A DNA stretch of 64,000 nt, from the NCBI RefSeq assembly GCF_003967555.1, contig NZ_BIFS01000001.1, forward strand, positions 1,426,001 to 1,490,000, written 5' to 3'. Below the pieces are notes generated by a model that did not search any database, was not told where the DNA came from, and saw nothing but the letters and a program-made list of their open reading frames with translations. A program made the position numbers and the translations under genes. The first letter of the stretch is position 1. The number at the start of each line of letters is the position of its first letter. This document shows positions 46,499-55,236 of the stretch, piece after piece. This stretch comes from Dictyobacter kobayashii (GTDB lineage: Bacteria; Chloroflexota; Ktedonobacteria; Ktedonobacterales; Ktedonobacteraceae).

Positions 46499-46525
46499 AG
46501 CTTAGGGCCAGCTTGCTGGCGAAAA

Positions 46526-46566
46526 GGAAGACCGCCCCTGGTGAGATCCGGGAGGCGGTCTTCCTC
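46526..46566 (+). terminator. Terminator of the OpuC operon
   Basis: GGAAGACCGCCCC and GGGAGGCGGTCTTCC pair in a stem of about 13 bp with a 12-base loop, followed by TCTTGT. It lies about 30 bases after the binding-protein stop codon. Confidence 0.85.
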
Positions 46567-46714
46567 TTGTCTGGAAAGGTTACCCATTTTTGGGTGATGA
46601 TCTATCCATATATGTGGACAGGCGTATCAGGTGCGTAAGTTGTATACTTATTGTGAGTGACGTACAAGAAACAACCAACTTGTCTATAAAATTAGCATAA
46701 CAGAGGAGTATGGT

Positions 46715-47623
46715 ATGCGTTTAGGATTACAGGTTCCCAGTTTTACCTGGTCACAGGATCAGGGATTGATTGGGGATACGTTTGCAACGATCGCTGAGCG
46801 TGCTGAGCGCGCCGGACTTTATAGTCTGTGGGTGATGGACCATTTCTTCCAGATTCGTATGGTCGGGCCCGCTGAAAATGAGATGTTAGAGGGCTGGAGT
46901 GCGCTGGCCTTTGCCGCCGGGCGCACCAATCACATTAAGCTGGGCACGATGGTAACCGGTATTACATATCGTCATCCCGGCGTGCTGATCAAAACCGCCA
47001 CGACACTGGACGTGCTTTCACATGGCCGCGCGTATTTTGGCATCGGGGCCGCCTGGAACGAAGAAGAGCACAAAGGATTGGGCGTGCCCTTCCCACCTCT
47101 GGCCGAGCGCTTTGAGCGCCTGGAAGAGACCCTGCAGCTCGCCCACCAGATGTGGGCCGGTGATGATAAGCCTTTCAATGGTACTCACTATAGCCTGGAA
47201 CGGCCACTCAACTCGCCCCTGCCGGTACATAAACCGCATCCTCCCATCCTGATCGGCGGCAGTGGTGAGAAAAAGACCCTGCGCATGGTAGCTCAATATG
47301 GTGATGCCTGCAATCTCTTCGCCCGCGTGGGTAAAGAAGAGCTGCAACGCAAGCTCAATATCTTGCAGGACCATTGCCAGACCGTGGGCCGTCCTTATAC
47401 AGATATCGAAAAGACCACGCTGGATGTGATCCATATCACCAAAGATGGTCGCAATAATACGCTTTCGCCAAACGCTGCGATTGATCTCTTTGGTAGCCTG
47501 GCAGAGCAGGGCATCGACCAGGCGATCTTCAGCATGCCAAACGTGGCCGATCTGGAGCCATTTGATCTGCTGGCGACCCGCATCATTCCAGAAGTAGAAA
47601 AAATCAAAGTAGCTGGCCGCTAG
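46715..47623 (+). CDS. LLM-class F420-dependent oxidoreductase
   Basis: 302 residues with a luciferase-like TIM barrel: LGLQVPSFTW, LYSLWVMDHFFQ, IKLGTMVTGITYRHPGVLIK, TTLDVLSHGRAYFGIGAAWN, HPPILIGGSGEKKTLRMVA, CNLFARVGKEEL. The sequence style (RHPGVLIKTATTLDVLS, GIGAAWNEEEHKGLG) is that of the F420-dependent subgroup. The substrate is unknown. It is followed after 27 bases by a PPOX-type gene, so both probably serve cofactor F420-linked redox chemistry. GAGGAG lies before ATG. Confidence 0.85.
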   Translation: MRLGLQVPSFTWSQDQGLIGDTFATIAERAERAGLYSLWVMDHFFQIRMVGPAENEMLEGWSALAFAAGRTNHIKLGTMVTGITYRHPGVLIKTATTLDVLSHGRAYFGIGAAWNEEEHKGLGVPFPPLAERFERLEETLQLAHQMWAGDDKPFNGTHYSLERPLNSPLPVHKPHPPILIGGSGEKKTLRMVAQYGDACNLFARVGKEELQRKLNILQDHCQTVGRPYTDIEKTTLDVIHITKDGRNNTLSPNAAIDLFGSLAEQGIDQAIFSMPNVADLEPFDLLATRIIPEVEKIKVAGR

Positions 47624-47650
47624 TCACAATACAGAAAGAAAGGGAGATCG

Positions 47651-48097
47651 ATGGCACAGCGGACACAGTTAACCACGGCCGAGCGAGATTTCGTGCTGCG
47701 CCTGCGGGTAGCGCGCCTGGCTACAGCGGATGCGCAGGGAAGCCCAACGCTGATTCCCGTTTGCTATGCCTTCGATGGAACCCATTTTTTCACGCCCCTG
47801 GATGAAAAGCCCAAACGTGTGCCCGGCTTGCAATTGCGTCGGGTACACAATATTGAGGCGCGTCACGAAGCCAGTCTGCTCATTGATCAATATAGTGATG
47901 ATTGGAGTCAGCTCGGCTATGTCCAGATCTATGGCTATGCCGAGCTGATCTATCCCACACACCCTCTCCATCAGTCAGCCCTGCTCCTGTTACGCGAACG
48001 ATACAATCAGTATCGCCAGATGGCCCTTGAACAGGCGCCTTTTATCCTACTTACGCCACAACGTATTCGCTCCTGGGGGCCCGCGCTCCAACCATAG
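47651..48097 (+). CDS. PPOX-class probable F420-dependent enzyme
   Basis: 148 residues of the pyridoxamine-5-phosphate-oxidase-like split barrel: LRLRVARLATADAQGSPTLI, PVCYAFDGTHFFTPLDEKPK, RVHNIEARHEASLLIDQYSD, WSQLGYVQIYGYAEL, RIRSWGPAL at the end. This pattern (LATADAQGSPTLIPVCY..LDEKPK) is that of the F420-binding group called TIGR03668-like. It has no ribosome-site problem (AAAGGGAG before ATG). It is co-transcribed with the LLM oxidoreductase. Confidence 0.8.
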   Translation: MAQRTQLTTAERDFVLRLRVARLATADAQGSPTLIPVCYAFDGTHFFTPLDEKPKRVPGLQLRRVHNIEARHEASLLIDQYSDDWSQLGYVQIYGYAELIYPTHPLHQSALLLLRERYNQYRQMALEQAPFILLTPQRIRSWGPALQP

Positions 48098-48173
48098 CCT
48101 GCTTCAAACTGGCATCTACTCATAACTCTTTCCATCTATCCTCACAACTACCTCACAGGAGGATTTTTGCCTA

Positions 48174-48202
48174 TTGACAGTTTAAATGTATTGATGCATG
48201 AT
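48174..48202 (+). promoter_or_regulatory. Possible promoter of the RNA-repair genes
   Basis: A perfect TTGACA at 48174-48179 is followed after 17 bases by a weak CATGAT, or after 20 by GATAAT. It lies about 50-70 bases before the RNA ligase start, in the right place for its promoter. Confidence 0.4.
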
Positions 48203-48248
48203 AATAAAGCTTATTGGTCAGAACCGATGATTTGGAGGAGAAGCTGCT

Positions 48249-49034
48249 ATGTCTACAATTTTCAAATATCCCCGCACACCTCATATTGAAGGTTCTGGCA
48301 TCCAGGCAGGCGACGAAGATCTATCGGTGCTACCATTTCGCGAGCTACTCGGAAAATACCTGGTGGTAGAAGAAAAGGTCGATGGCGCCAATTGCGCCCT
48401 GAGCTTTGATGAAAGCGGGCAATTACAATTACAGAGCCGTGGCCACTATTTAACCGGTGGGCCACGCGAGGCACAATTTCAATTGTTTAAAAGCTGGGCC
48501 TATAGCCACACTACAGATTTTATGGATATCCTTGCTGATCGCTATATTCTGTATGGTGAATGGCTCTACGCCAAACATACCGTTTTCTATACCGAACTCC
48601 CCCACTACTTCCTGGAGTTTGACATTTATGATAAAAGCACAGCGACATTTTTAAGTACCGAACAGCGACAGACCTTGCTGGCACAACTCCCTTTTGTGGT
48701 TTCAGCCAGGGTACTCTATCAGGGTCCACTGCAAAAGTTACAGCAGCTACAAGAGTTGCTGGTACGCTCCCCCTATATCGGTGATAATCACCTAGAACAA
48801 CTGCGCGCCCTATGCGAGGAAAGAAATTTGCGTAGCGAGCAAGTACTCAAAGAGACCGATCCCAGCAACAGGATGGAAGGTCTATATATTAAAGTTGAAG
48901 ACAAAGATTGTGTACAAGAGCGTTGGAAATATGTACGAGCCAGCTTTAAGCAAACCATGCAGAGCTCTGAAAGTCATTGGATGAATCGTCCAATCATCCC
49001 CAATCTCTTACGCCAGGATGCATCTCTGTTTTGA
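48249..49034 (+). CDS. RNA ligase (nucleotidyltransferase superfamily)
   Basis: 261 residues. It joins RNA 3'-OH and 5'-phosphate ends with ATP through a lysyl-AMP intermediate. Motif I is EEKVDGAN with the nucleophile Lys43, motif Ia-like LQSRGHYLTG, motif III FLEFDIYDK, motif IV EGLYIKVEDKD and motif V ERWKYVRASF; all are intact. The compact length and single-domain form match bacterial RNA ligases that lack a large C-terminal domain. GGAGGAG precedes ATG. Downstream, after a structured spacer of 233 bases, is a gene for an HD-phosphoesterase/polynucleotide kinase that would prepare the ends this ligase needs. Confidence 0.9.
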   Translation: MSTIFKYPRTPHIEGSGIQAGDEDLSVLPFRELLGKYLVVEEKVDGANCALSFDESGQLQLQSRGHYLTGGPREAQFQLFKSWAYSHTTDFMDILADRYILYGEWLYAKHTVFYTELPHYFLEFDIYDKSTATFLSTEQRQTLLAQLPFVVSARVLYQGPLQKLQQLQELLVRSPYIGDNHLEQLRALCEERNLRSEQVLKETDPSNRMEGLYIKVEDKDCVQERWKYVRASFKQTMQSSESHWMNRPIIPNLLRQDASLF

Positions 49035-49092
49035 GAGTGTCAGACTCTCATCTTACCGGGACGCGCGAGCACTCCCACACGGGCGTCCGCGC

Positions 49093-49152
49093 TGGTTTTC
49101 TATGTTGGTGCAATAGGGGCACATCCGCGCCCCTGTTGCACCAACATAGAAA
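49093..49152. ncRNA. Long hairpin in the spacer between RNA ligase and HD-Pnk genes
   Basis: Arms of 24 bases (49097-49120 and 49129-49152) pair with one mismatch (T opposite G) around the loop ACATCCGC. The spacer also has GAGAGT-GTCAG-ACTCTC directly after the ligase stop, AGAAG-AATA-CTTCT near 49170 and GCGCC-AAA-GGCGC near 49188. No T-tract follows the long hairpin, so it is not a standard terminator. It may be an RNA processing site, a small structured RNA, or a miniature repeat. The type is a tentative choice. Confidence 0.45.
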
Positions 49153-49267
49153 CGGCTTTCTGAGCACCGCAGAAGAATACTTCTTGAGCGCCAAAGGCGC
49201 GCAAACTCAGGCGTGAAGAGCGAAGATATATATCTTTAAGATTAAATGGAAAAGCGCGAGGTGCCCA

Positions 49268-50452
49268 ATGTTACTACAGACACCCTATATGCAACAACAG
49301 CCAGGAACAAGCACGGATTTCTTCCCGCTTTGTCCGCAGCCAACCCAACAGTGGAGCCTGGATTGGGAGGCGCTACAGCGGCAATTCTCCTGGCTTCGGG
49401 CGATGGCCGGGGTACCACAGTATCCAGCCTATCATGCTGAAGGGGATGTATTGATTCACACTCACATGGTTACGGCTGCGTTGGTCCAGCATGAACAATG
49501 GCGCTCGCTGCCAGCGGATGAACGGCAGCTCTTGTTTGCCGCCGCGCTCCTGCACGATGTTGGCAAACCAGCCTGCACAAAAATCGAGCCAGACGGCATG
49601 ATCAGTTCACGCGGACATGCGCGCCGGGGAGAGTTCATAGCGCGGCGCCTTCTCTGGACCGCTGTCGAACTAGATAAACCAGTGCCTTTCGCCCAGCGCG
49701 AATATCTCGCTCGCCTGGTACGCCTGCATGGCTTACCACTACAATTTCTTAATCGCGCCAATCCAGAGAAATCTATTACCGAGGCCAGTCAGAATGTGCG
49801 CCTGGACCACCTGGCACTGCTAGCCGAGGCTGACGTGCTGGGCCGCATTTGCACTGATCAAGCAGAATTACTGGAGCGGGTTGAACTCTTCAGGGTGCTC
49901 AGTCAGGAACAGCAGTGCTATACAGCGCCCCGAGCCTTTGCCTCGGACTATAGCCGCTTTATATATCTACACAGCGAACAGGGCTATGCCGATTACGAAG
50001 CCTATGATGATACCATTTTTGAAGTCGTAATGTTAGCAGGACTACCCGGAGCAGGTAAAGATAGTTGGATTCAGCGCCACTATCCATCATGGCCTGTGGT
50101 CTCATTGGATGGCATCCGCAAGGAGCTAAAGATCACCGCACTGGATAACCAGGGACATGTGGTGCAGCTAGCCCGTGAACGCGCACGGGAATATATGCGG
50201 CAGGGCCAATCATTTGTCTGGAACGCTACCAATACCACCCACTTATTACGGCGTCAATTGATTGATTTTTTTATCTCTTATAAAGCTCGCGTTCATATCG
50301 TATATTTAGAAGCACCTTATGACGTCATTATAAAGAGAAACCATGAAAGGAGTGCCAGCGTGCCTGTAGCCGTTATTGATAAGCTTTTAAATAAGCTGGA
50401 GATACCCGATATAACGGAGGCACACCAGGTCGATTGGATTAACAATGGCTAA
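49268..50452 (+). CDS. HD-Pnk: 2',3'-phosphoesterase HD domain fused to 5'-OH polynucleotide kinase
   Basis: 394 residues. The N-terminal HD metal-phosphohydrolase domain (about 50-230) has His64/His66 (LIHTHMV), the HD pair at 96-97 (ALLHDVGKP), SSRGHARRGE and a further Asp (LAEADVLGRI). The C-terminal P-loop kinase has GLPGAGKDSW near 257-266, the general base and substrate Arg in SLDGIRKEL (DxxR), a lid with RERAREYMRQ, and NATNTTHLLR. Proteins of this order have been shown biochemically, in Runella, to remove 2',3'-cyclic or 3' phosphates and to phosphorylate 5'-OH ends. It would heal RNA termini for the neighbouring RNA ligase. ATG at 49268 follows GCGAGGTG. Confidence 0.9.
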   Translation: MLLQTPYMQQQPGTSTDFFPLCPQPTQQWSLDWEALQRQFSWLRAMAGVPQYPAYHAEGDVLIHTHMVTAALVQHEQWRSLPADERQLLFAAALLHDVGKPACTKIEPDGMISSRGHARRGEFIARRLLWTAVELDKPVPFAQREYLARLVRLHGLPLQFLNRANPEKSITEASQNVRLDHLALLAEADVLGRICTDQAELLERVELFRVLSQEQQCYTAPRAFASDYSRFIYLHSEQGYADYEAYDDTIFEVVMLAGLPGAGKDSWIQRHYPSWPVVSLDGIRKELKITALDNQGHVVQLARERAREYMRQGQSFVWNATNTTHLLRRQLIDFFISYKARVHIVYLEAPYDVIIKRNHERSASVPVAVIDKLLNKLEIPDITEAHQVDWINNG

Positions 50453-50539
50453 ATAGAAAGGAGGTGCACGATCAGTTAACACTCGCTAGCTCGCGGCTTA
50501 TCTATTTGTATGGCAATCCGCATCTTCGAGGAGTAAAAC

Positions 50540-52246
50540 ATGTTCGCGAACATCAAACACCGCTATCGGTTTACGACACTTATCCTTTCTTGCGTGACAA
50601 TATTGACGCTCATCTTAAGTGCCTGTACCCCGGCCGGGACAGCGAATAAACCATCTCAGAACACAACTGGCAAGATTACAAATGGGGGAGTCTGGATCGA
50701 TGACCTGGTCAATGAGCCAGATTCGTTTATCCCAAATGGGACGGTACAGACATTTGCGCAGATGGTAATGCAGGCATTATATTCGCCACTATTTATTGGT
50801 GACGCAGAGGGTCAGATCCACCCGGGCCTGACAACGCGTATGCCAACCGTTGCCAATGGCGATATCAGCCAGGACCAGAAGACCTGGACCTTCCACCTGC
50901 GTCCAAATCTGGTCTGGTCCGATGGCCAACCACTGAATGCCGATGATGTTTACTTTACCTGGCAACTGTGGAAGAATCCTTTGTTTGCCGCCTCAAATAC
51001 AAACATTATCAATCATATTCAGTCAGCTGAGGTCTCATCCGACAAGCTATCCATCACCTTTCATCTAAAAGATGCCTTTGCTCCATTTTTGACCGCCTGG
51101 ACCGATGGGGGCTATGCACCATTACCTAAACACCACTTTGAAAGCATTCCGCCTGACCAGATCAAGAAGTCCAGTGATAATCGCTCGCCCAGCGTGGTCA
51201 GCGGCCCCTTTATGATGTCGGAAAGCAAGCCCGGCGATCATTATACGCTTGTGCGTAATCCGAAATATTATCGCGCCGCTGAACATCTACCGCACCTGGA
51301 TAAGATTATTTTCCGCGCGGTCGGCAACCAGGCCACTATCCTTGAGGATCTGAAGTCAGGCGCGATCGATTCTGCCTGGTTCCTGGATGCTTCTAAGATT
51401 CCTGCCTATAAGAAGCTCAGTAATTACCAGTTGATCCAGACAACTTCAGCAGGCTATGAGGCGATCCATTTCAACGAGAATAATCCAGCTTTGAAGGATG
51501 TCAATGTTCGTAAAGCCATTGCTCTGGCTGTGGACCGCCAACAGTTGATCCAGGTTGCGCGCCAGGGGGCGGCCCAACCGATCTGTACCGACCATAGTTC
51601 AGCCTACAAACCTGGCTATCAGCAAGATGCCGCATGTCCCGCATTTAATATTGAGGCGGCAAATCAGTTGCTGGATAGCGCTGGCTGGAAGCTTGGACCA
51701 GATAAGGTACGACAGAAAAATGGTCTGCGCCTGGAATTCCAATATTCCACTACCGCCAATAATGCCTGGCGCGAAGAGGACGAGACCATCAACCAATCAA
51801 CATTCCAGAAGATTGGGGTCAAAATCGATATCCACAATTATCCGGCCTCAACCTTTTTCAGTACCTTTTTACAAGGTGGTAAACCAGGGAATTATGACCT
51901 GGCAGAATGGTCGAGTAGCTATAATTATGACGCCAATGATGCCGCTAACTATGCCTGTGATCAAATCGGCAAATCCAACTTTAACTGGTACTGCAATCCG
52001 GCCCTGGATACCCTGTTTGGTAAAGAACAGCAGAACACCGATCCCAATGCACGCCAGCAAGTATTCAACCAGATCCACGATATCCTGCTGAAGGATTTCC
52101 CGACAGCAACCCTGTTCAGTCCCAATGATCTTTCCATTGCGATCAATGGCACACACAACTACAAACCGGGGCCGTTTGTGGCTTCCGAAACCGTCGATAT
52201 CATGGATTGGTGGTGCGATAACGGGACGTGTCCCGCTAAAGGCTAA
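50540..52246 (+). CDS. Peptide/nickel-type ABC transporter substrate-binding lipoprotein
   Basis: 568 residues, family 5 solute-binding protein. The signal peptide ends in lipobox LILSACTP. Family segments: FAQMVMQALYSPLFIGDAEG, KTWTFHLRPNLVWSDGQPLN, ADDVYFTWQLWKNP, GPFMMSESKPGDHYTLVRNP, LKDVNVRKAIALAVDRQQLI, and the C-terminal WWCDNGTCPAKG with a Cys pair. It binds oligopeptides or similar ligands outside the cell. GAGGAG precedes ATG. It is followed by a hairpin attenuator and two permease genes, but no ATPase gene is in the cluster. Confidence 0.9.
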   Translation: MFANIKHRYRFTTLILSCVTILTLILSACTPAGTANKPSQNTTGKITNGGVWIDDLVNEPDSFIPNGTVQTFAQMVMQALYSPLFIGDAEGQIHPGLTTRMPTVANGDISQDQKTWTFHLRPNLVWSDGQPLNADDVYFTWQLWKNPLFAASNTNIINHIQSAEVSSDKLSITFHLKDAFAPFLTAWTDGGYAPLPKHHFESIPPDQIKKSSDNRSPSVVSGPFMMSESKPGDHYTLVRNPKYYRAAEHLPHLDKIIFRAVGNQATILEDLKSGAIDSAWFLDASKIPAYKKLSNYQLIQTTSAGYEAIHFNENNPALKDVNVRKAIALAVDRQQLIQVARQGAAQPICTDHSSAYKPGYQQDAACPAFNIEAANQLLDSAGWKLGPDKVRQKNGLRLEFQYSTTANNAWREEDETINQSTFQKIGVKIDIHNYPASTFFSTFLQGGKPGNYDLAEWSSSYNYDANDAANYACDQIGKSNFNWYCNPALDTLFGKEQQNTDPNARQQVFNQIHDILLKDFPTATLFSPNDLSIAINGTHNYKPGPFVASETVDIMDWWCDNGTCPAKG

Positions 52247-52254
52247 AAGAGTAG

Positions 52255-52285
52255 AAGGTTGGGGTCTCTGTGCCCCAACCTTTGT
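52255..52285 (+). terminator. Intra-operon hairpin between binding protein and permease
   Basis: AAGGTTGGGG pairs with CCCCAACCTT around TCTCTGTG, followed by TGTAT. It ends about 15 bases before the permease ribosome site. It probably lowers permease expression relative to the binding protein. Confidence 0.8.
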
Positions 52286-52309
52286 ATCTCAGTTGGAAGG
52301 ATGATGTCT

Positions 52310-53272
52310 ATGGGGCAATATTTAATACGGCGGCTTTTACAGGCAATCCCACTGTTAATTTTGACTTCGATTTTGATGTTTTTGTTGATCCATGCGATCC
52401 CTGGAGGCCCGGATGCCGTCTATGATAATCCTAATCTGGACGCTGCTGGTCGCCAGGCGTTGCGCGCCAGCTTTGGCCTGAATGATCCATTACCGGTACA
52501 ATACGCGAAATGGATTGGGAACGTGCTGCATGGCAATTTTGGCAATTCGCTCTATACCAGCCAGCCGGTCAGTGATGTACTGGCCCAACGCTTTCCAGCC
52601 ACGCTAGAGTTGTTTGTCAGTGCCTTTATACTCTCTCTCCTGATGACGGTGATTCTAGGCACCGTTTCGGCGGCCTATCAGGGTAAATCACTGGACTATA
52701 CCATTACTTCGCTGGCATATTTTGGTATCTCGATGCCGATCTTTTTACTCGGACTCATCATGCAGAATGTCTTTGCCTCCACCCTGAACTGGCTCCCTCC
52801 CTCAGGAACGGCGACCCTGGGCTATACTTTTAGTCCATTCAATGCCTTGCTGGATCATTTGATGCACCTGTTAATGCCGATGGTGGTGCTGGCTGTGACC
52901 TTCACGGCACGTTGGAGCCGCTATCTGCGCACCAGTATGATCGATGTATCACGGCAGGACTATATGCGTACCGGGCGAGCCAAGGGTGTATCCCCATCCA
53001 GACTGTTACTACAGCACGCGCTACGCAATGCGGTGATTCCTTTGATTACGATCGTGGCCATTGACTTTGGCTCGGTAGCGGGTGGCGCCGCCATCACCGA
53101 GGGCGTCTTTGCCTGGCCAGGCATGGGACAACTCTTTATCGATTCACTCGATCGGCGCGACTATCCGGTCCTGCTGGCCTCACTACTGTTAAGCGCGATC
53201 TTTGTCATTATCTTTAACCTGATTGCAGATATTCTCTATGGCGTGATGGACCCACGCATCCGCTATTCATAA
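52310..53272 (+). CDS. Peptide-type ABC transporter permease (DppB-like)
   Basis: 320 residues from ATG at 52310, nine bases after GGAAGG; ATG codons at 52301 and 52304 are too close to that site. N-terminal MGQYLIRRLLQAIPLLILTS is typical of DppB/OppB. Further features: LLIHAIPGGPDAVYD, YAKWIGNVLHGNFGNSLYTS, six membrane segments, and the EAA loop DYMRTGRAKGVSPSRLLLQH followed by ALRNAVIPLITI. It forms the channel together with the next gene product. Confidence 0.9.
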   Translation: MGQYLIRRLLQAIPLLILTSILMFLLIHAIPGGPDAVYDNPNLDAAGRQALRASFGLNDPLPVQYAKWIGNVLHGNFGNSLYTSQPVSDVLAQRFPATLELFVSAFILSLLMTVILGTVSAAYQGKSLDYTITSLAYFGISMPIFLLGLIMQNVFASTLNWLPPSGTATLGYTFSPFNALLDHLMHLLMPMVVLAVTFTARWSRYLRTSMIDVSRQDYMRTGRAKGVSPSRLLLQHALRNAVIPLITIVAIDFGSVAGGAAITEGVFAWPGMGQLFIDSLDRRDYPVLLASLLLSAIFVIIFNLIADILYGVMDPRIRYS

Positions 53273-53285
53273 TAGGAGAATCGCC

Positions 53286-54218
53286 ATGGATACATCCGAG
53301 CAAGTTCAATCGCCAGAAGAAGATTTTGAGCTACCACAAGAATTGACTACAGAACTGACCCAGAAGCGGCGCAGCCAGGGTCGCATCATTTTTGATCGCT
53401 TTGTGCGTAACCGCGCGGCAACGGTAGGAGCGGTCTTCCTGGTCATCATGGTTCTCTGCTGCCTGATCATCCCTTTTATACCGGGACATACCACGCCCGA
53501 TGCGGTTGGGCAGACGACCCCGTTCGCGGGCATCTCCTGGCAATATCCCTTTGGGGCGGATAATCTGGGTCGTGATACCTTTGCGCGTGCCATGATCGGC
53601 GGTCGTATCTCGCTACTGGTCGCCTTGAGCTCTATGCTGATCTCTATTTTACTGGGCACACTGATCGGGGCACTGGCCGGCTACTACGGTGGCTGGATCG
53701 ATAATATCCTGATGCGCCTGACCGATACCATACTCACCATCCCACTCTATCTGCTACTCTTTGTGTTGTCGGCCACCTTTGCCGATGGTACCCCAACCAG
53801 CGTAATCTTATTGATTGCCGTCTTTGGTTGGACAACCTCGGCCCGCCTGGTGCGCGGTGAGTTTCTGTCCCTGAAGCAGCGTGAATTTGTGCAGGCCGCC
53901 ACTACCATCGGCGCGCGCGGCCCCAGGCTGATGTTTTACCATATCCTCCCCAACGCGGCTGGACCCATTATCGTTAATGCTACCTTACTAGTGGGAAGCA
54001 ACATTATCCTGGAATCGGTGCTCAGCTTTTTTGGCTTTGGCGTCAGTATCCCGGTGGCCAGCTGGGGCAGCATGATCAATCAAGGCCGCGACTACTTTGA
54101 CTCATCGCCACGCCTGATCCTGATCCCGGGCATCCTGATCTTCCTGACTGTACTGAGCTGTAACCTGGTTGGAGATGGACTGCGCGACGCACTCGATCCA
54201 CATATGACTGAGCGCTAA
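53286..54218 (+). CDS. Peptide-type ABC transporter permease (DppC-like)
   Basis: 310 residues. The N-terminal cytosolic tail is longer and more acidic than usual (MDTSEQVQSPEEDFELPQEL). The OppC_N segment follows (FDRFVRNRAATVGAVFLVIM), then FGADNLGRDTFARAMIGGRI, IGALAGYYGGWIDNILMRLT, and the EAA loop REFVQAATTIGARGPRLMFY with HILPNAAGPIIV. TAGGAG lies eight bases before ATG. The ATP-binding partners (DppD/F type) are not in this window; the next gene is on the other strand. Confidence 0.9.
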   Translation: MDTSEQVQSPEEDFELPQELTTELTQKRRSQGRIIFDRFVRNRAATVGAVFLVIMVLCCLIIPFIPGHTTPDAVGQTTPFAGISWQYPFGADNLGRDTFARAMIGGRISLLVALSSMLISILLGTLIGALAGYYGGWIDNILMRLTDTILTIPLYLLLFVLSATFADGTPTSVILLIAVFGWTTSARLVRGEFLSLKQREFVQAATTIGARGPRLMFYHILPNAAGPIIVNATLLVGSNIILESVLSFFGFGVSIPVASWGSMINQGRDYFDSSPRLILIPGILIFLTVLSCNLVGDGLRDALDPHMTER

Positions 54219-54260
54219 GCTAAATGCCCATTTTGTTGCTTTGTCTGTAACGTACCCTTA

Positions 54261-55183
54261 TTAGCCTTTAGAAGCGGGCAGGCGTTTAGTGGTACGCAGC
54301 GTTTCGATTAAGGTGGGGAAGCCAACGCTGTCAACCAGGGCGCGCATGCGTCGAAAGCCTTCCCCATAGATCGGATCGGCATTCTGCTCTTTGCTCAGGC
54401 TGTGATAGCGACTCTCAGGGGTATTGGCTTCCTGGTAGTAGCGATAGGAGAGCAATTCACAGAACCCTCTTCAGCCCAGGGCGGGAGCTGATGGACACCG
54501 GTCACGATCAGCCAGACGTGACCCAGTTCATGAACTGTGACGCCTTGAAACAGGATGGCGGGCAAACCCAACAATACGGCGATACCATTGATCTCGGCCC
54601 GCACAAAGCGTCCATTCTGGGTATACATCGCACTGGTAGTCGCACCCAGGGAATGTCCGACATTGCCTTCACGCAATAAATCATTTAAATGGGCGCGCCC
54701 GCATAAATCCAGGCTCAATTTAAGGTTGTTGTACATCAAGCCCTGGCTATTCATCCAGCGAATGACGCGTGAAAAGAGCGGTTTGGCCTCAGCAGACGTA
54801 TCGATGGCGCTACTACGACAGACGGGGCAGCGAATAGTCTCAGCATCCTGTTCCTGCTGCTGGGGCAGGACCAGGCGGCCACAATAGGAGCAGTGGGGAA
54901 ATTGTTTTTCATGCTCCCGACAAAATTTCTGGCCCCAATAATCAACCAGAAATTCGCCGATCAACGGCTTGCCGCAATAAATACAATGGGGGGCAATCTG
55001 CCGGTTATAACATTCGATATGGTAGGGGAAACCCTGGTGGACTTGAAAACTGCTCCCCTGAATCATTTGCCCACAGCCAGCACAGAGGAAGTGCTCTGGA
55101 TGCCAGGTGGCACCTAGAGCCCTGAGATAATTACCCCAGATAGGCTGTCCACAGCCTTTACAGATAGGTTGTATGGCACCCAT
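54261..55183 (-). CDS. DA1-like LIM-domain metallopeptidase, one frameshift
   Basis: The N-terminus holds two LIM-type zinc modules (ICKGCGQPIWGNYLRALG..WHPEHFLCAGCGQMI and HCIYCGKPLIGEFLVDYWGQ..FCREHEKQFPHCSYCG), plus an extra CPVC pair. A peptidase-like domain follows with the zinc motif HELGH in QGVTVHELGHVWLIVTG, then PPWAEEGF-CELLSYRYYQE and MRALVDSVGFPTLIETL. The frame breaks at the AA pair 54463-54464 (one base missing); the corrected length is 307 residues. The order LIM plus HExxH domain matches the plant growth regulator DA1 and its bacterial relatives. Targets are unknown. ATG at 55183. Confidence 0.8.
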
Positions 55184-55236
55184 AGTGTTTGCTTCCTACC
55201 GCTAGTAATGCCAACTTGATGCGACTTATTTGCTTA

